Assembly: GCA_012838995.1 (NCBI GenBank)
Contig: DUOD01000057.1
Location: 1-64,000, forward strand
Source of the DNA: Clostridiales bacterium
Lineage (GTDB): Bacteria > Bacillota > Clostridia > DUOD01
DNA: 64,000 nucleotides
Direction: 5' to 3'
The notes beneath the pieces were generated by a model. That model was not told where the DNA came from. It saw nothing but the letters and a program-made list of their open reading frames with translations, and did not search any database. A program made the position numbers and the translations under genes. This document shows positions 33,970-43,492 of this stretch, piece after piece. Position 1 is the stretch's first letter. Every line of letters starts with the position of its first letter.

Positions 33970-36686
33970 GGATAAAGACGCTGGGGTTAAAATCCTTCGG
34001 GCCAATTAAGGACCTTGAGCTTACAGATGTTGACCGACAGCCGGTGGTAATATGGGCCAAAAATGAAGGGGGTAAGTCCACCCTAAAAAATGCGTTGGAA
34101 ACCCTACTTTTCGGCTTTAGTCCTGCCAGCAGGGATAAACATCCCTATACATGCTGGCAGGGCGGTGATATGGAGCTTTGGGCCGATATTATCCTTGATG
34201 ACGGTACCGAAATTAACGTGCACAGGAAATTGCTGTCGACTTCCAGGGGTGTGGTGACTGGGCCGGGGATTGACCGGGAAGATTTACGCAACCGTCCCCT
34301 GGCCATGGTGGAGTATATTTCCAGGGATATGTTTAAGGGTGTATATTCCCTGGCATTGGAGGATATGCAACTGTTTAAGGGCCAGACCTGGGACGGAGTC
34401 CAGGACAGGCTGCTATGTAACCTGGGTGCCGAATTTTTAAAAGCGCCCAGGACGGTTATTGAACAGCTAAACGCCGAGGCCACCATGCTTTGGAGGACGG
34501 ATAACCGGGGCAATCCAAAGGCCAAGGTATTAAAGGCAAAGATAAGGGACCTAAAACGGCAGCGACTGGAAGCTCATGAGAGATATCGACGGATAAGACA
34601 GTTAGATGACCAAAGGCTAAGTATTCGAAAACAAATAGATGATATAAAGGAAGAGATTACCCGTCTTAGGGCCATGCTGAGAAAAGCCAACAGGTTAAAC
34701 CCGGTGAGGAAAATGCTAAAAAGGCAGCAAGAACTTCTTGCGGGGATAGGCGATGTCAACCTGCTTAGTAGTATCCCCGACAATGCAGGTGATATATTAC
34801 GGCTTCTCGACCAACAACTGGCAGAGGCCCGGGACAGGCAACTAGAGATTGAGTCCAGGATAAAGGTTTTACAAGATGATGTTATACAATTGGGGGAAGA
34901 GGATAAGTTTCTTTTGGATAAAAAACAACGGATAAAGTCAGCGGTGAATATGGTGGGTCTGTTTGCCTCGGACAGGGAAAGGATGGCCCAATTATCAAGG
35001 CAGTTGGATATTATAGACGGCCGGCTTAAAGAGGCTGCTGAAGATGTGCTTGAACAGGGCTGGCATGACGGGCTACAAGCCAAGTTTGAGGGTGTGTCCA
35101 GGGCAGAACTGCGGGGCAGGATAACCGCATACAAGGACGCCAAAGTCCGGTACGACGAAGCTGTCCGGGCGGGAGAGGCACAGATTGTCATGGCGGAGGG
35201 TATGGATAAAGTTCAAGCCTTGCCCAAGGCATCTTTGGTATTATTGCTTTTAAGCGGCGGTGTGCTGGCCGTGGGTTATTTAATAAGCCTGGATTTGTTA
35301 AAGCTGCTTGCCGGCATAGGCCTTGCCTTCTCTGCGGCCCAACTCTGGTCGTGGTATAGGGCAGGGCGAGACAGAAGGGTAAATGAACAAAGGATCAGGA
35401 AGTTAAAGGAAAACGCTGAAAAACAACTGCAGGCCGCATCCATCCAACTGGAGCGGCGGCGACGGGAGGTACTGGATTTAATAAAGGATATCCCTGTTGT
35501 ATCTTCCCTGAAGGATAATCCCGACGAAATGCTGTATACCGGCGTGGTTAGTATACAGCAGTTGCTGGAGAAAAAGGCCGACCTGTTGCGGGACTACCAA
35601 GATGTAGACCATCGTTATCATGAAAGAATCCGGCAGGTTGAGGAATTGAGCGGACAAAGTATGGATGGCCGCGCTTCAATGGCTGAACAAGTAATATTGG
35701 AATTGGCTGAGCGATTAAGGGTCCTGGAGGACAGCATCAAGATCAGCCAAGGGGTGTCCCGGGAAATTACGGATCTGAAGGAGCAACTCAAAGGGGTGAC
35801 GGATGAGATAGAAGCCATAAAAAAGAGACGGGAGGGGTTGTATGAGCCTCTACGTATTCTGGGCGGCGGTGATTTGGATAAGGGGTTGGAAAATGCTCAG
35901 AGACAAAAGCGGGATTACCAACAATATCAAAAGATTCAGGAAGATCTGGAAAGGGAGTACCCCGATCTGGAGGATATAATGAAGGAGATAGAGCATACGC
36001 CGTCGGAGGATGGATGGATATTTTCCGACGAGCAAATTATCAGAATGGAAGATCGGGTTGATGAGCTGGCCGATGAGCTTGGAGAGCTGAAAAGTCGTGA
36101 GGCGGAACTTAACAACGAAATAGCTAACTTATCCGGCGGCCAAACCCTGGATGAGATAGACGGTTTGTTAGAGGTGCTCCGACAACAGTTGGACAGGGTG
36201 CAGCGTAAAAGGGATAGGCTGGAGCTTTTGAAAAATATCATAATAACATCCGAACGCCAGTTTAGGGAACAGCACCAGCCCGATGTGCTTAAAAAGGCGA
36301 GTGAGTATTTGGCTTTGATAACCGGGGGACGGTACACAGCCCTATTTTTCGAAGAACAGCATACAGAACCCCGGCTCATGGTCAAGGTTTTGGGTGATCC
36401 TTATCCCATACCCGCATCCCATCCCCTGAGCAGGGGTACCCTGGACCAGATCTATTTATCCCTTAGGCTGTCCTTAATGGATCATTTGGATGAGGGGTTT
36501 GAAAGGCTGCCCCTGTTCATGGACGAAGTATTTGTAAACTGGGACCAAAACAGGTTAAACAACGGCCTGGATGTGCTGGACAGGGTACTGGCCAAAAGAC
36601 AGGTGTTTGTATTTACCTGCCATAAATGGCTGGCCGAAACGCTAAAAAAACGTTTCGACATACCTATAGTGAATTTATCCTCCTAA
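33966..36686 (+). CDS. yhaN: YhaN-like SbcC/Rad50-family ATPase with a membrane hairpin
   Basis: The 906-residue protein has a split ABC/SMC ATPase. Its N-terminus carries WAKNEGGKSTLKN, where the usual first Gly of Walker A is Ala. A long coiled coil occupies about 170-410 and 470-760, broken by two adjacent hydrophobic helices (LVLLLLSGGVLAVGYL and LLKLLAGIGLAFSAAQLW) at about 420-465, as in B. subtilis YhaN. The C-terminus has the signature LSRGTLDQIYLSLRLSL and Walker B LPLFMDEVFVNWD. It should partner YhaO in DNA-end processing, possibly at the membrane. It is the last gene of the repair operon. Confidence 0.92.
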   Translation: MRIKTLGLKSFGPIKDLELTDVDRQPVVIWAKNEGGKSTLKNALETLLFGFSPASRDKHPYTCWQGGDMELWADIILDDGTEINVHRKLLSTSRGVVTGPGIDREDLRNRPLAMVEYISRDMFKGVYSLALEDMQLFKGQTWDGVQDRLLCNLGAEFLKAPRTVIEQLNAEATMLWRTDNRGNPKAKVLKAKIRDLKRQRLEAHERYRRIRQLDDQRLSIRKQIDDIKEEITRLRAMLRKANRLNPVRKMLKRQQELLAGIGDVNLLSSIPDNAGDILRLLDQQLAEARDRQLEIESRIKVLQDDVIQLGEEDKFLLDKKQRIKSAVNMVGLFASDRERMAQLSRQLDIIDGRLKEAAEDVLEQGWHDGLQAKFEGVSRAELRGRITAYKDAKVRYDEAVRAGEAQIVMAEGMDKVQALPKASLVLLLLSGGVLAVGYLISLDLLKLLAGIGLAFSAAQLWSWYRAGRDRRVNEQRIRKLKENAEKQLQAASIQLERRRREVLDLIKDIPVVSSLKDNPDEMLYTGVVSIQQLLEKKADLLRDYQDVDHRYHERIRQVEELSGQSMDGRASMAEQVILELAERLRVLEDSIKISQGVSREITDLKEQLKGVTDEIEAIKKRREGLYEPLRILGGGDLDKGLENAQRQKRDYQQYQKIQEDLEREYPDLEDIMKEIEHTPSEDGWIFSDEQIIRMEDRVDELADELGELKSREAELNNEIANLSGGQTLDEIDGLLEVLRQQLDRVQRKRDRLELLKNIIITSERQFREQHQPDVLKKASEYLALITGGRYTALFFEEQHTEPRLMVKVLGDPYPIPASHPLSRGTLDQIYLSLRLSLMDHLDEGFERLPLFMDEVFVNWDQNRLNNGLDVLDRVLAKRQVFVFTCHKWLAETLKKRFDIPIVNLSS

Positions 36687-37105
36687 TCCCGGAAGGGTAA
36701 CAGACAATAAAACATATGCGGCGATTTACGGATAATATAAAAAGTCGGACTTATCTGTTCTATTTTGGACATATCAAGAGGATATCTGTCCAATAGTAAA
36801 GGTACTGTAATTATTTAGAGGAGATGCAAAGTCAGGATATCAGAGGTTGTTATCTTTGATATCAGTGGATTTTACAAAGCCGGAAAGATAAGTTACAATG
36901 AGAAACATACGAATAGCAAGGCAATTTAATTTAAAGTTTTGTTGTTAAAAATAAAAAAACCGCGCACAAGAACGGTTTTTTATTTTTAATAGCCGATTAA
37001 TAACCGAAAGGTTTAAAAAATTGCTAACCTTTTAAAATGTTTAAAAGCATCTTTAAAAAAACATTGAAGGCAGTACTAAAAAGCTTATATGCAGGAGGAT
37101 AATTA
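36687..37105 (+). other. Spacer before the betaine transporter operon with several inverted repeats
   Basis: No gene is seen. GATATCAGAG pairs with CTTTGATATC near 36837-36870 (one G-U pair). GGACA..TGTCC flanks an inner TATC/GATA near 36767-36792. AAAGGTT/AACCTTT forms a hairpin near 37009-37034. These are downstream of a likely terminator of the repair operon or in the opu leader. I could not match any to a riboswitch class. Confidence 0.45.
36954..36986 (+). terminator. Terminator in the spacer after yhaN
   Basis: AAAAAACCG / CGGTTTTTT with a 10-nt loop is followed by ATTTTTAAT. It is nearly symmetric and could work either way, but sits 270 nt past the yhaN stop. Confidence 0.6.
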
Positions 37106-38029
37106 ATGAGAGTAAAAAAATTAATAGCACTGATTACAATAATTGTACTTATGTCGCTGGTGGTTATGGGCTGCGGGGGTACGAAGAATGATCAAACATC
37201 CCAGGGTGAAGGACAAATATCGGGCGATGGCGATAAAGTATCGTCCGGTGACAAACCCACCATTGCCATTGGACAAGTACCGTATCCCCACGAATGGATA
37301 CCCGCTAATATTATAAAACATGTGGCCGAAGAAATGGGCTATGCCGTGGAAATGGTAGAAGGGGATATTGGATTTATGTTTTTGGGGTTGGCCCAAGGGG
37401 ATATTGATATATATCCCGACGTCTGGTTGCCCACACTGCACAAAACTTATGTGGATAAATATGAAGACCAGATCGAATTGGCAGGTACACTTTTTGAAGA
37501 TATAGACATGGGTTGGGCAGTGCCCTCTTATGTAGATATCGAGTCCATCGATCAGTTAAAGGACAGGGCCGATGAGTTTAATAACTTAATTATTGGGATA
37601 GAGCCCAGCTCCGGAATCATGATAACTTCTAATGAGACAATAGAAGCCTATGGACTGGAAGAAGAATTTGAGCTGTTAGAAGGCAGTACACCGGCCATGC
37701 TGGCCGAACTGGAAAAGGCCGTTCAGAATGAACAACCTATTATTTTCTTAGCATGGAGACCCCATACCATGTTTACCAAGTATGATATAAAGGTGTTGGA
37801 TGATCCTAAAGGCATTTGGATACTTGATGATGCAATAACAGGTCTTAACCCGGGGCTAAAAGAAAAGGCACCGGAAATTTATGAATTCATGCAAAACTTT
37901 AAAATAGACATTGAAGATATAGAGGCTATGCTAGACGAAATGGAAACCAGTGGTGGAGACATAGAAGAGTTGACCAAGGAATGGATTGAGGAAAACAGAG
38001 ATGAAATAGATGCTATGCTAGGGAAATAA
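37106..38029 (+). CDS. opuAC: Glycine betaine/proline ABC transporter substrate-binding lipoprotein (OpuAC-like)
   Basis: The 307-residue lipoprotein (lipobox VMGC, Cys23) binds glycine betaine or a related compatible solute outside the cell. After a Gly/Ser/Asp-rich linker, the binding domain begins TIAIGQVPYPHEW. Characteristic segments are GFMFLGLAQGDIDIYPDVWLPT, DMGWAVPSYVD, IGIEPSSGIM and IIFLAWRPHTMF; the tryptophans should form the aromatic ligand cage. A helical, acidic tail ends the protein. The ATG follows CAGGAGG. It precedes the ATPase and permease genes, an unusual but known C-A-B order. The exact solute is inferred. Confidence 0.93.
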   Translation: MRVKKLIALITIIVLMSLVVMGCGGTKNDQTSQGEGQISGDGDKVSSGDKPTIAIGQVPYPHEWIPANIIKHVAEEMGYAVEMVEGDIGFMFLGLAQGDIDIYPDVWLPTLHKTYVDKYEDQIELAGTLFEDIDMGWAVPSYVDIESIDQLKDRADEFNNLIIGIEPSSGIMITSNETIEAYGLEEEFELLEGSTPAMLAELEKAVQNEQPIIFLAWRPHTMFTKYDIKVLDDPKGIWILDDAITGLNPGLKEKAPEIYEFMQNFKIDIEDIEAMLDEMETSGGDIEELTKEWIEENRDEIDAMLGK

Positions 38030-38184
38030 AGGGGGTTTGATCTTTTGAGTATTAACGAAACTTAGCCTATAAAACGGAAATACAGAAAAATAAGGATGGG
38101 GGTATTCCATCTACATTTGCTGTATTTTCCAGACAGAAACTGTTGGACCAGAGTGGGTGTGTAGTGTTAAGAAAGGCAAAGGCA

Positions 38185-39375
38185 ATGGTAAAAGTAAAAA
38201 TAAAAAATTTATATAAAATCTTTGGAAAGCAGCCCGAAAGGGCGATTAAATTGCTAGAAGAGGGGAAGACAAAGGAGGAAATTTTAAAGAGGACCAATCA
38301 GGTGGTTGGGCTGGTGGATGTATCTCTTTCAATAAACGCTGGAGAAATTTTTGTAGTCATGGGCCTTTCCGGCAGCGGTAAGTCTACCCTGGTGAGGTGT
38401 CTGAATCGATTAATAGAACCCACCAAGGGCGAGATCTTAATAGATGGCAAAAATATAGTGGAAATGTCGTACAAGCAATTGTTGGAAGTTCGTAGAAAAA
38501 AGATGAGCATGGTATTCCAAAGTTTTGCTCTGCTGCCCCATCTTACGGTAATGGATAATGTGGCATACGGCCTGAAGATTCAGGGAGTTCCCAGGGATCA
38601 GCGCGTGGAAAAGGCAAAGCAGACTCTTAATACTGTAGGTCTCCAGGGCTGGGAGGACAGTTATCCCCAGCAGCTCAGCGGTGGTATGCAACAGCGGGTG
38701 GGCCTTGCCCGGGCATTAGCCAATGATCCCGATATACTGCTTATGGACGAGGCTTTCAGTGCCTTGGATCCCCTAATCCGTGGCGACATGCAGGACGAGT
38801 TGATGGATTTGCAAAGTAAAATGAACAAAACCATTATATTTATCACCCATGATTTAGATGAGGCATTGAAACTGGGGGATAGGATTGCGCTGATGAAGGA
38901 CGGACGGATAGTCCAAATTGGAACGTCGGAGGAGATTTTACAAAGTCCTGCAACGAGTTATGTAGAACGATTTGTGGAGAATGTGGATAGGGCCAAGGTA
39001 TTAACTGCTGAAAGCGTTATGAAGAAACCAAAACCGGTGGTTTATTTGAAGGATGGACCACGGTTTGCCCTGCGCAAGATGAAAGAACACGGCATCTCCA
39101 GCATCTTTGTTGTGGATCAAGGCAAGAAGGTAAAGGGCCTCTTAACAGCGGAAAGGGCTGCCCAAGCCATAAAGGACGGCAGCAAAAGGCTGGGAGGTTA
39201 TCTGGAAACCGATTATGCTAAAGTACCTCCCAATATGATTGTAAGTGATATATTCAAATTAATGGACAGGGGACTGCCTGTGGCGGTGACCTCCCAAGAA
39301 GACCAGTTGTTAGGCATTATTGTAAGAGGTGCAATTATTCAGGGTTTGGCCGGGGAGGTTGGAAATAATGAATGA
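38185..39375 (+). CDS. opuAA: Glycine betaine/proline ABC transporter ATP-binding protein with CBS domains (OpuAA-like)
   Basis: The ATPase powers betaine uptake. The 396-residue protein has the family's pre-Walker insert (KLLEEGKTKEEILKRT), Walker A GLSGSGKST, Q-loop FQSFALLPH, signature LSGGMQQR, Walker B ILLMDEAFSALD, and an H-loop THD. Two CBS domains follow from about residue 270 (VMKKPKPVVYLKDG and PPNMIVSDIFKLMDRG), which in OpuA relatives sense ionic strength or c-di-AMP. The ATG at 38185 is preferred after AAAGGCAAAGG; the frame reaches 38143. It overlaps the permease start. Confidence 0.93.
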   Translation: MVKVKIKNLYKIFGKQPERAIKLLEEGKTKEEILKRTNQVVGLVDVSLSINAGEIFVVMGLSGSGKSTLVRCLNRLIEPTKGEILIDGKNIVEMSYKQLLEVRRKKMSMVFQSFALLPHLTVMDNVAYGLKIQGVPRDQRVEKAKQTLNTVGLQGWEDSYPQQLSGGMQQRVGLARALANDPDILLMDEAFSALDPLIRGDMQDELMDLQSKMNKTIIFITHDLDEALKLGDRIALMKDGRIVQIGTSEEILQSPATSYVERFVENVDRAKVLTAESVMKKPKPVVYLKDGPRFALRKMKEHGISSIFVVDQGKKVKGLLTAERAAQAIKDGSKRLGGYLETDYAKVPPNMIVSDIFKLMDRGLPVAVTSQEDQLLGIIVRGAIIQGLAGEVGNNE

Positions 39376-40210
39376 TTTTGCAATTCCACTAAAGGACTGG
39401 GTTAATCAGGCGTTTGAAAGAATAGTACCGTTTATTACCCCTATAACCAATGGAATAAGCGAAGGACTTTCTGTCGTTATTGAAAAACTTGAAGATGTTT
39501 TACTGATTTTACCGCCTTGGGCGATGATTGTTATTATTGGAATTATAGTGGGAATTTTCGTTAACAAAAAATTGGGGATATTCGCCGGGGTCTGTTTATT
39601 GGTTTTACTGGGACTTGATTTGTGGAGCCAGACCATGAGTACATTATCCATTGTACTGTCGGGTACTATAATATCCCTTGCCATCGGTATACCTTTGGGG
39701 ATTGGGGCATCACAAAACGATATGTTTGAGAAAATTGTTCGCCCGATACTGGACTTTATGCAAACACTACCGAGCTTTGTTTATTTAATTCCCGCGGTGA
39801 TTTTTTTTGGTTTGGGGAAGGTGTCAGCCTTGGTAGCCATTCTGATCTTTTCCATGCCACCGGCCATTCGGTTGACTAACCTGGGTATTCGTCAAGTTCC
39901 CGATGAAATGGTGGAAGCAGCTACAGCCTTTGGTTCTACAAGGATGCAAATACTGATAGGTGTACAGCTGCCCCTGGCTCTACCTACCATTATGGCAGGT
40001 GTAAATCAATGTATTATGATGGCTCTGTCTATGTCGGTGATTTCGGCCATGATCGGTGGTGGCGGTCTTGGAAGAAATGTGCTCAGCGCCATGCAGACGG
40101 TGGACATTGGATTGGGAGTGGAAAGTGGTATAGCTATTGTATTGCTGGCTATTTTACTAGATAGGATCACGGAAAAGATAGCCAATACCAAAGGAAATAA
40201 GAGAAATTGA
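39368..40210 (+). CDS. opuAB: Glycine betaine/proline ABC transporter permease (OpuAB-like)
   Basis: The 280-residue integral membrane protein carries several hydrophobic helices and the permease EAA loop region (EMVEAATAFGSTRMQILIGVQLPLALP). The ATG at 39368 follows GGGGAGGTT and overlaps the OpuAA stop by 8 nt. Its N-terminus (FAIPLKDWVNQAFE) matches OpuAB. Two intrinsic terminators follow, closing the operon. Confidence 0.94.
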   Translation: MNDFAIPLKDWVNQAFERIVPFITPITNGISEGLSVVIEKLEDVLLILPPWAMIVIIGIIVGIFVNKKLGIFAGVCLLVLLGLDLWSQTMSTLSIVLSGTIISLAIGIPLGIGASQNDMFEKIVRPILDFMQTLPSFVYLIPAVIFFGLGKVSALVAILIFSMPPAIRLTNLGIRQVPDEMVEAATAFGSTRMQILIGVQLPLALPTIMAGVNQCIMMALSMSVISAMIGGGGLGRNVLSAMQTVDIGLGVESGIAIVLLAILLDRITEKIANTKGNKRN

Positions 40211-40264
40211 TGATACCCAAACAGAGGGGAAATTTTAAGTCAAGGGTATCATCAATTTTTTTTC
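40205..40264 (+). terminator. Terminator of the betaine transporter operon
   Basis: AATTGATGATACCC and GGGTATCATCAATT form a perfect 14-bp stem with a 25-nt loop, followed by seven or more Ts. Confidence 0.92.
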
Positions 40265-40684
40265 GGTTATTGAAAATTTTTAAAGAGGCTGATCTTTAGG
40301 ATTAATCGTAAAAATCGGTCTCTTTTTCGTCGTATCCTGCCCGGGTATGTTCCAATGGAACAGCTTATACCCATCATTAACCCGCCGGGTGCTTTATCAT
40401 TAGAGTAGGTGTCATTAAGTAAACAGGTGGTTTTAAGTAAAACCACGGAATGGAAATAATCCATGAGATACAGTTGACGCTGGATGAACAGCAGTTCAAA
40501 TGCTTTATATATAGTAATGAATGTCTAGCAGTATCAACTTTGAAAAGAGAATAATTTTTTGTAAAAGATTATATTGGCATGGGATTTCTATACCGGATCA
40601 TTTTAGGAAGGGTTTATGTCAAAATTAATGAATTGTGTTATAATGGTTATATTATTTTATACCAGGTAATCAGGAGCGTGGATA
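40265..40684 (+). other. Spacer between the betaine operon and lipB
   Basis: This holds a second terminator-like hairpin (40284-40328) and a small palindrome, TGTTCCAATGGAACA, near 40348-40362. A TATAAT about 45 nt before lipB may be its -10 box, but the spacing to any -35 is poor. No gene is seen. Confidence 0.5.
40284..40328 (+). terminator. Second, tandem terminator-like hairpin
   Basis: AGAGGCTGAT and ATCGGTCTCT pair over 10 positions including two G-U pairs, followed by TTTTT. Confidence 0.65.
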
Positions 40685-41398
40685 ATGGCCGAGTTAAAAG
40701 TTGCGCTTTTAGGCATAATGGATTATGGCGAGGCGCTTAATATACAAGAAAACCTTCTAAAACTTCGACAGCAGGGGCAGATTACCGATGTGATGTTGCT
40801 GTTGGAGCATCCCCCGGTACTCACCATCGGAAGGAGCGGAAGCCCGTCCAACATACTCTTAAGCCAGGATATGCTCAAGGCACGGGGTGTTGCGGTTTAT
40901 GAGGTCAACAGGGGCGGGGACGTTACCTACCACGGTCCGGGACAGTTGGTGGGATATCCCATTTTGGATCTTAATGACCACGGCAGGGATGTCAGGAGTT
41001 TTTTTAGCAGATTAGAACAGACCTTTATTAATCTGTTGGATGAGGAATATGGCATAACTGCCGAAAGAAACCCACAATACCCCGGTGTATGGGTCGGGGA
41101 CGAAAAGATAACTTCCATCGGTTGTGCCGTTAAGCGTTGGGTGACCATGCACGGTTTTGCCTTTAATATAAATACCAACCTGGACCATTTCAAATGGATA
41201 AACCCCTGTGGGATAACCGATAAAGGTGTTACCTCCCTTGAAAGGATACTGGGCCGTCAGGAGGATATGGAAAAGGTCAGCGAAATGGTGATACACCATT
41301 TCTCCAAATTGTTCGACCTGGAGCCAACGATAATTACCAAACAGCAATTATTTGATTATATTAAGGAGATATTAAGGAGAGATTGGCATGAAGGATAA
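40685..41398 (+). CDS. lipB: Octanoyl-[acyl carrier protein]:protein N-octanoyltransferase (LipB)
   Basis: LipB moves octanoate from acyl carrier protein to the lipoyl domains of 2-oxoacid dehydrogenases or GcvH. The 237-residue protein shows [35 protein letters not shown], the catalytic Lys in [17 protein letters not shown], and the catalytic Cys in INPCGI. The set is complete. It overlaps lipA by 11 nt, so octanoyl transfer and sulphur insertion are made together. No lipoylated complex is encoded in this window. Confidence 0.97.
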   Translation: MAELKVALLGIMDYGEALNIQENLLKLRQQGQITDVMLLLEHPPVLTIGRSGSPSNILLSQDMLKARGVAVYEVNRGGDVTYHGPGQLVGYPILDLNDHGRDVRSFFSRLEQTFINLLDEEYGITAERNPQYPGVWVGDEKITSIGCAVKRWVTMHGFAFNINTNLDHFKWINPCGITDKGVTSLERILGRQEDMEKVSEMVIHHFSKLFDLEPTIITKQQLFDYIKEILRRDWHEG

Positions 41399-42236
41399 AA
41401 GGCCCGAATGGATTAAGGTAAGACTAAAGGGAGAACATCAATTAAGGGAAGTAAAGGAAATGCTTAGCAGGTTATCCCTTCACACGGTATGCGAAGAGGC
41501 TAATTGTCCTAATATAGGGGAGTGCTTTGGCCGCAGGACGGCCACCTTTATGATACTGGGTAGGGTATGTACCAGAAACTGTACCTTTTGTAATGTAACC
41601 AAGGGTAACGCACAGCCGGTGGACCCCAACGAGCCCAGACATGTGGCGGAGGCGGTAAAGGAGCTGCAGCTTAGGCACGTGGTGATCACATCGGTAACCC
41701 GAGATGATTTGCCCGATGGCGGGGCAGCTCACTTTGCAGAGGTTATAAAGAGCATCAAAGCCTTGGACGAGAAGGTAGTGGTGGAGGTATTGATCCCTGA
41801 TTTTAAGAGCAGCCAAGATGCCCTGAAATTGGTGGTGGATGCCAAGCCGGAAATAATCAACCATAATGTGGAGACCGTACCCCGTCTATACCCCACCGTA
41901 AGGCCCATGGCGGTATACCAAAGATCCCTCAGCCTTTTAAAAAACGTTAAAACAATGGATGATAGTATTTTAACCAAGTCAGGCATAATGCTCGGGCTGG
42001 GAGAACGGGAAGAGGAGGTAATAGACGTCTTAAAGGATCTAAGGAAGGTGGGGTGTGATATTATGACCATCGGTCAATACCTGGCGCCTTCTAAAAAACA
42101 TCATCCGGTGGTTGAATATATACGTCCCGAGGTTTTTGACAGGTATAAGGATATTTGTTTGGAGCTGGGTTTTAAGTACGTGGCGTCATCTCCCCTGGTT
42201 CGAAGCTCCTATCATGCCGACCAGGCGCTAAAATAA
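41388..42236 (+). CDS. lipA: Lipoyl synthase (radical SAM, LipA)
   Basis: LipA inserts two sulphurs into protein-bound octanoate. The 282-residue enzyme has both iron-sulphur motifs: the auxiliary C-x4-C-x5-C ([12 protein letters not shown]) and the radical-SAM C-x3-C-x2-C (CTRNCTFC), plus the C-terminal RSSY. Its ATG lies inside the end of lipB, after AAGGAGAGA. This pairs with LipB for endogenous lipoate synthesis. Confidence 0.97.
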   Translation: MKDKRPEWIKVRLKGEHQLREVKEMLSRLSLHTVCEEANCPNIGECFGRRTATFMILGRVCTRNCTFCNVTKGNAQPVDPNEPRHVAEAVKELQLRHVVITSVTRDDLPDGGAAHFAEVIKSIKALDEKVVVEVLIPDFKSSQDALKLVVDAKPEIINHNVETVPRLYPTVRPMAVYQRSLSLLKNVKTMDDSILTKSGIMLGLGEREEEVIDVLKDLRKVGCDIMTIGQYLAPSKKHHPVVEYIRPEVFDRYKDICLELGFKYVASSPLVRSSYHADQALK

Positions 42237-42504
42237 CCCAATTTTTCAATCTTAACGTGTCGGAGATATTTTAAGGGCCGTAAAAAGAATTATTTTTGGC
42301 GATAAGACCGTAAAGTATGGACGGGTCATAACTTTTTTGGTGTAATATAAATTTCTGCAGAATCAGTTGCTTCTTTAGAAAAGGCCTCCATTTAGGTTTT
42401 ATGAAGCCGTATCTTTAATTATGGATATATGAAAATTTCCGTAATTTATCATTAATCATTTGTAAATACTATATTTATGAAAAATATAATCAGGAGGCAA
42501 AACA

Positions 42505-42864
42505 ATGGGCAAAAATCCACGGGAAATGTTAAACGATTTTTTGGGCGGTTTAAAGGAGCTGGGGGAAAGTAACTCCGACCAAGTAAATGCCTTTATGGGG
42601 TTGCTAGGCGGATGCTATAAACCCGGAGCCATTGACGTCAAGACCAAAGAACTGATAAGTGTTTCAATTGCCGCGTACAATCGATGCGAATACTGTATTG
42701 TCTATCACGTGTACAAGGCCTTTGAAGCCGGTGCTACTAAGGAAGAAATATTGGATGCTGCCATGGTGGCAGTTGCCTTTGGGGGCGGGCCTTCCATGGC
42801 ATATATATCAACTTTGCTTAAGGATTCCATAAAGGAATTTGAAAAGGATTTTGTTGGACAATGA
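42505..42864 (+). CDS. Carboxymuconolactone decarboxylase / AhpD-like protein
   Basis: The 119-residue helical protein belongs to the CMD/AhpD family. It has the AhpD-type redox pair and histidine in CEYCIVYHVYKA with the preceding KTKELISVSIAAYNR, which points to a thiol-based peroxidase or electron-transfer role rather than a true decarboxylase. The ATG follows AGGAGG. It is monocistronic and ends at a hairpin facing the thioesterase gene. Confidence 0.9.
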   Translation: MGKNPREMLNDFLGGLKELGESNSDQVNAFMGLLGGCYKPGAIDVKTKELISVSIAAYNRCEYCIVYHVYKAFEAGATKEEILDAAMVAVAFGGGPSMAYISTLLKDSIKEFEKDFVGQ

Positions 42865-42871
42865 AAATACA

Positions 42872-42898
42872 AAAGACAGTTTAAAACTGTCTTTCATA
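42872..42898. terminator. Terminator between the AhpD-like gene and the thioesterase gene
   Basis: AAAGACAGTTT and AAACTGTCTTT form an 11-bp stem, with T-rich sequence on the right and A-rich on the left. Confidence 0.8.
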
Positions 42899-42948
42899 TT
42901 TTCAAAGCTTTTTAACTTAATGGACAGGGTCAACAAATGCTTTTTTGT

Positions 42949-43341
42949 TTATTTTTTGGCGAGGGCCCTTTGGGTAAACTTCTCCAGATTTACTATAAAC
43001 CTTTCGTGAAGACCGTCGCCGATCTTTTCCTTTTGGTCAAAGGCTTCCACGTTAAACACCAGTCTTTTTCCGTCAATCTCGGTTAACACGGCCTTGGCCC
43101 ATACCCTAAGCCCCACCGGTGTCGCAGCGATATGGTTTATTTCAAGGCGTGTACCCACTGTGGTATATCCCTCAGGTAGATGGGGATCGACCGCCTTTAG
43201 CGCGGCGTTTTCCATAAGACCCACCATCATGGGGGTTGCAAAAACATCCACACCGCCACTGCCAAATTTTTTGGCGGTATCGTCCTTTGTGACGGTTGTT
43301 TCTACTGTAGCCGTCAGACCGGTTTTAAGATTGTAATCCAT
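42949..43341 (-). CDS. Hotdog-fold thioesterase (fluoroacetyl-CoA thioesterase-like family)
   Basis: The 130-residue protein matches the FlK-like thioesterase family: MDYNLKTGLTATVETTVT, VFATPMMVGLMENAALKAVDPHLPEGYTTVGTRLEINHIAATPVG, and a C-terminal FVNLEKF-like strand. The conserved Glu/His positions within LMENAA and INHIAATP fit the hotdog active site. The natural substrate is probably a small acyl-CoA; fluoroacetate use should not be assumed. It has its own ribosome site (GGAGGTAAACCC upstream) and is alone. Confidence 0.88.
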   Translation of the reverse strand: MDYNLKTGLTATVETTVTKDDTAKKFGSGGVDVFATPMMVGLMENAALKAVDPHLPEGYTTVGTRLEINHIAATPVGLRVWAKAVLTEIDGKRLVFNVEAFDQKEKIGDGLHERFIVNLEKFTQRALAKK

Positions 43342-43492
43342 GGGTTTACCTCCTAGTCATTAGCTTGTAATACCATTATACAAAAAAATTTCAATAATGA
43401 AAACTTAAGGGACGGTGTACATTGATAATATATTCTGCAAATGTTAAAATTATATGTTAAGACTTTGAAAATTAAATTGTAGGTGAATATAA

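Noticed and set aside
36837-36900. Possible riboswitch ahead of the betaine transporter
   Set aside because: Inverted repeats exist, but no known aptamer core and no paired terminator near the start codon were found.
40267-40464. 65-codon minus-strand frame between opuAB and lipB
   Set aside because: It runs through a terminator hairpin, has no ribosome site and has no recognisable features.
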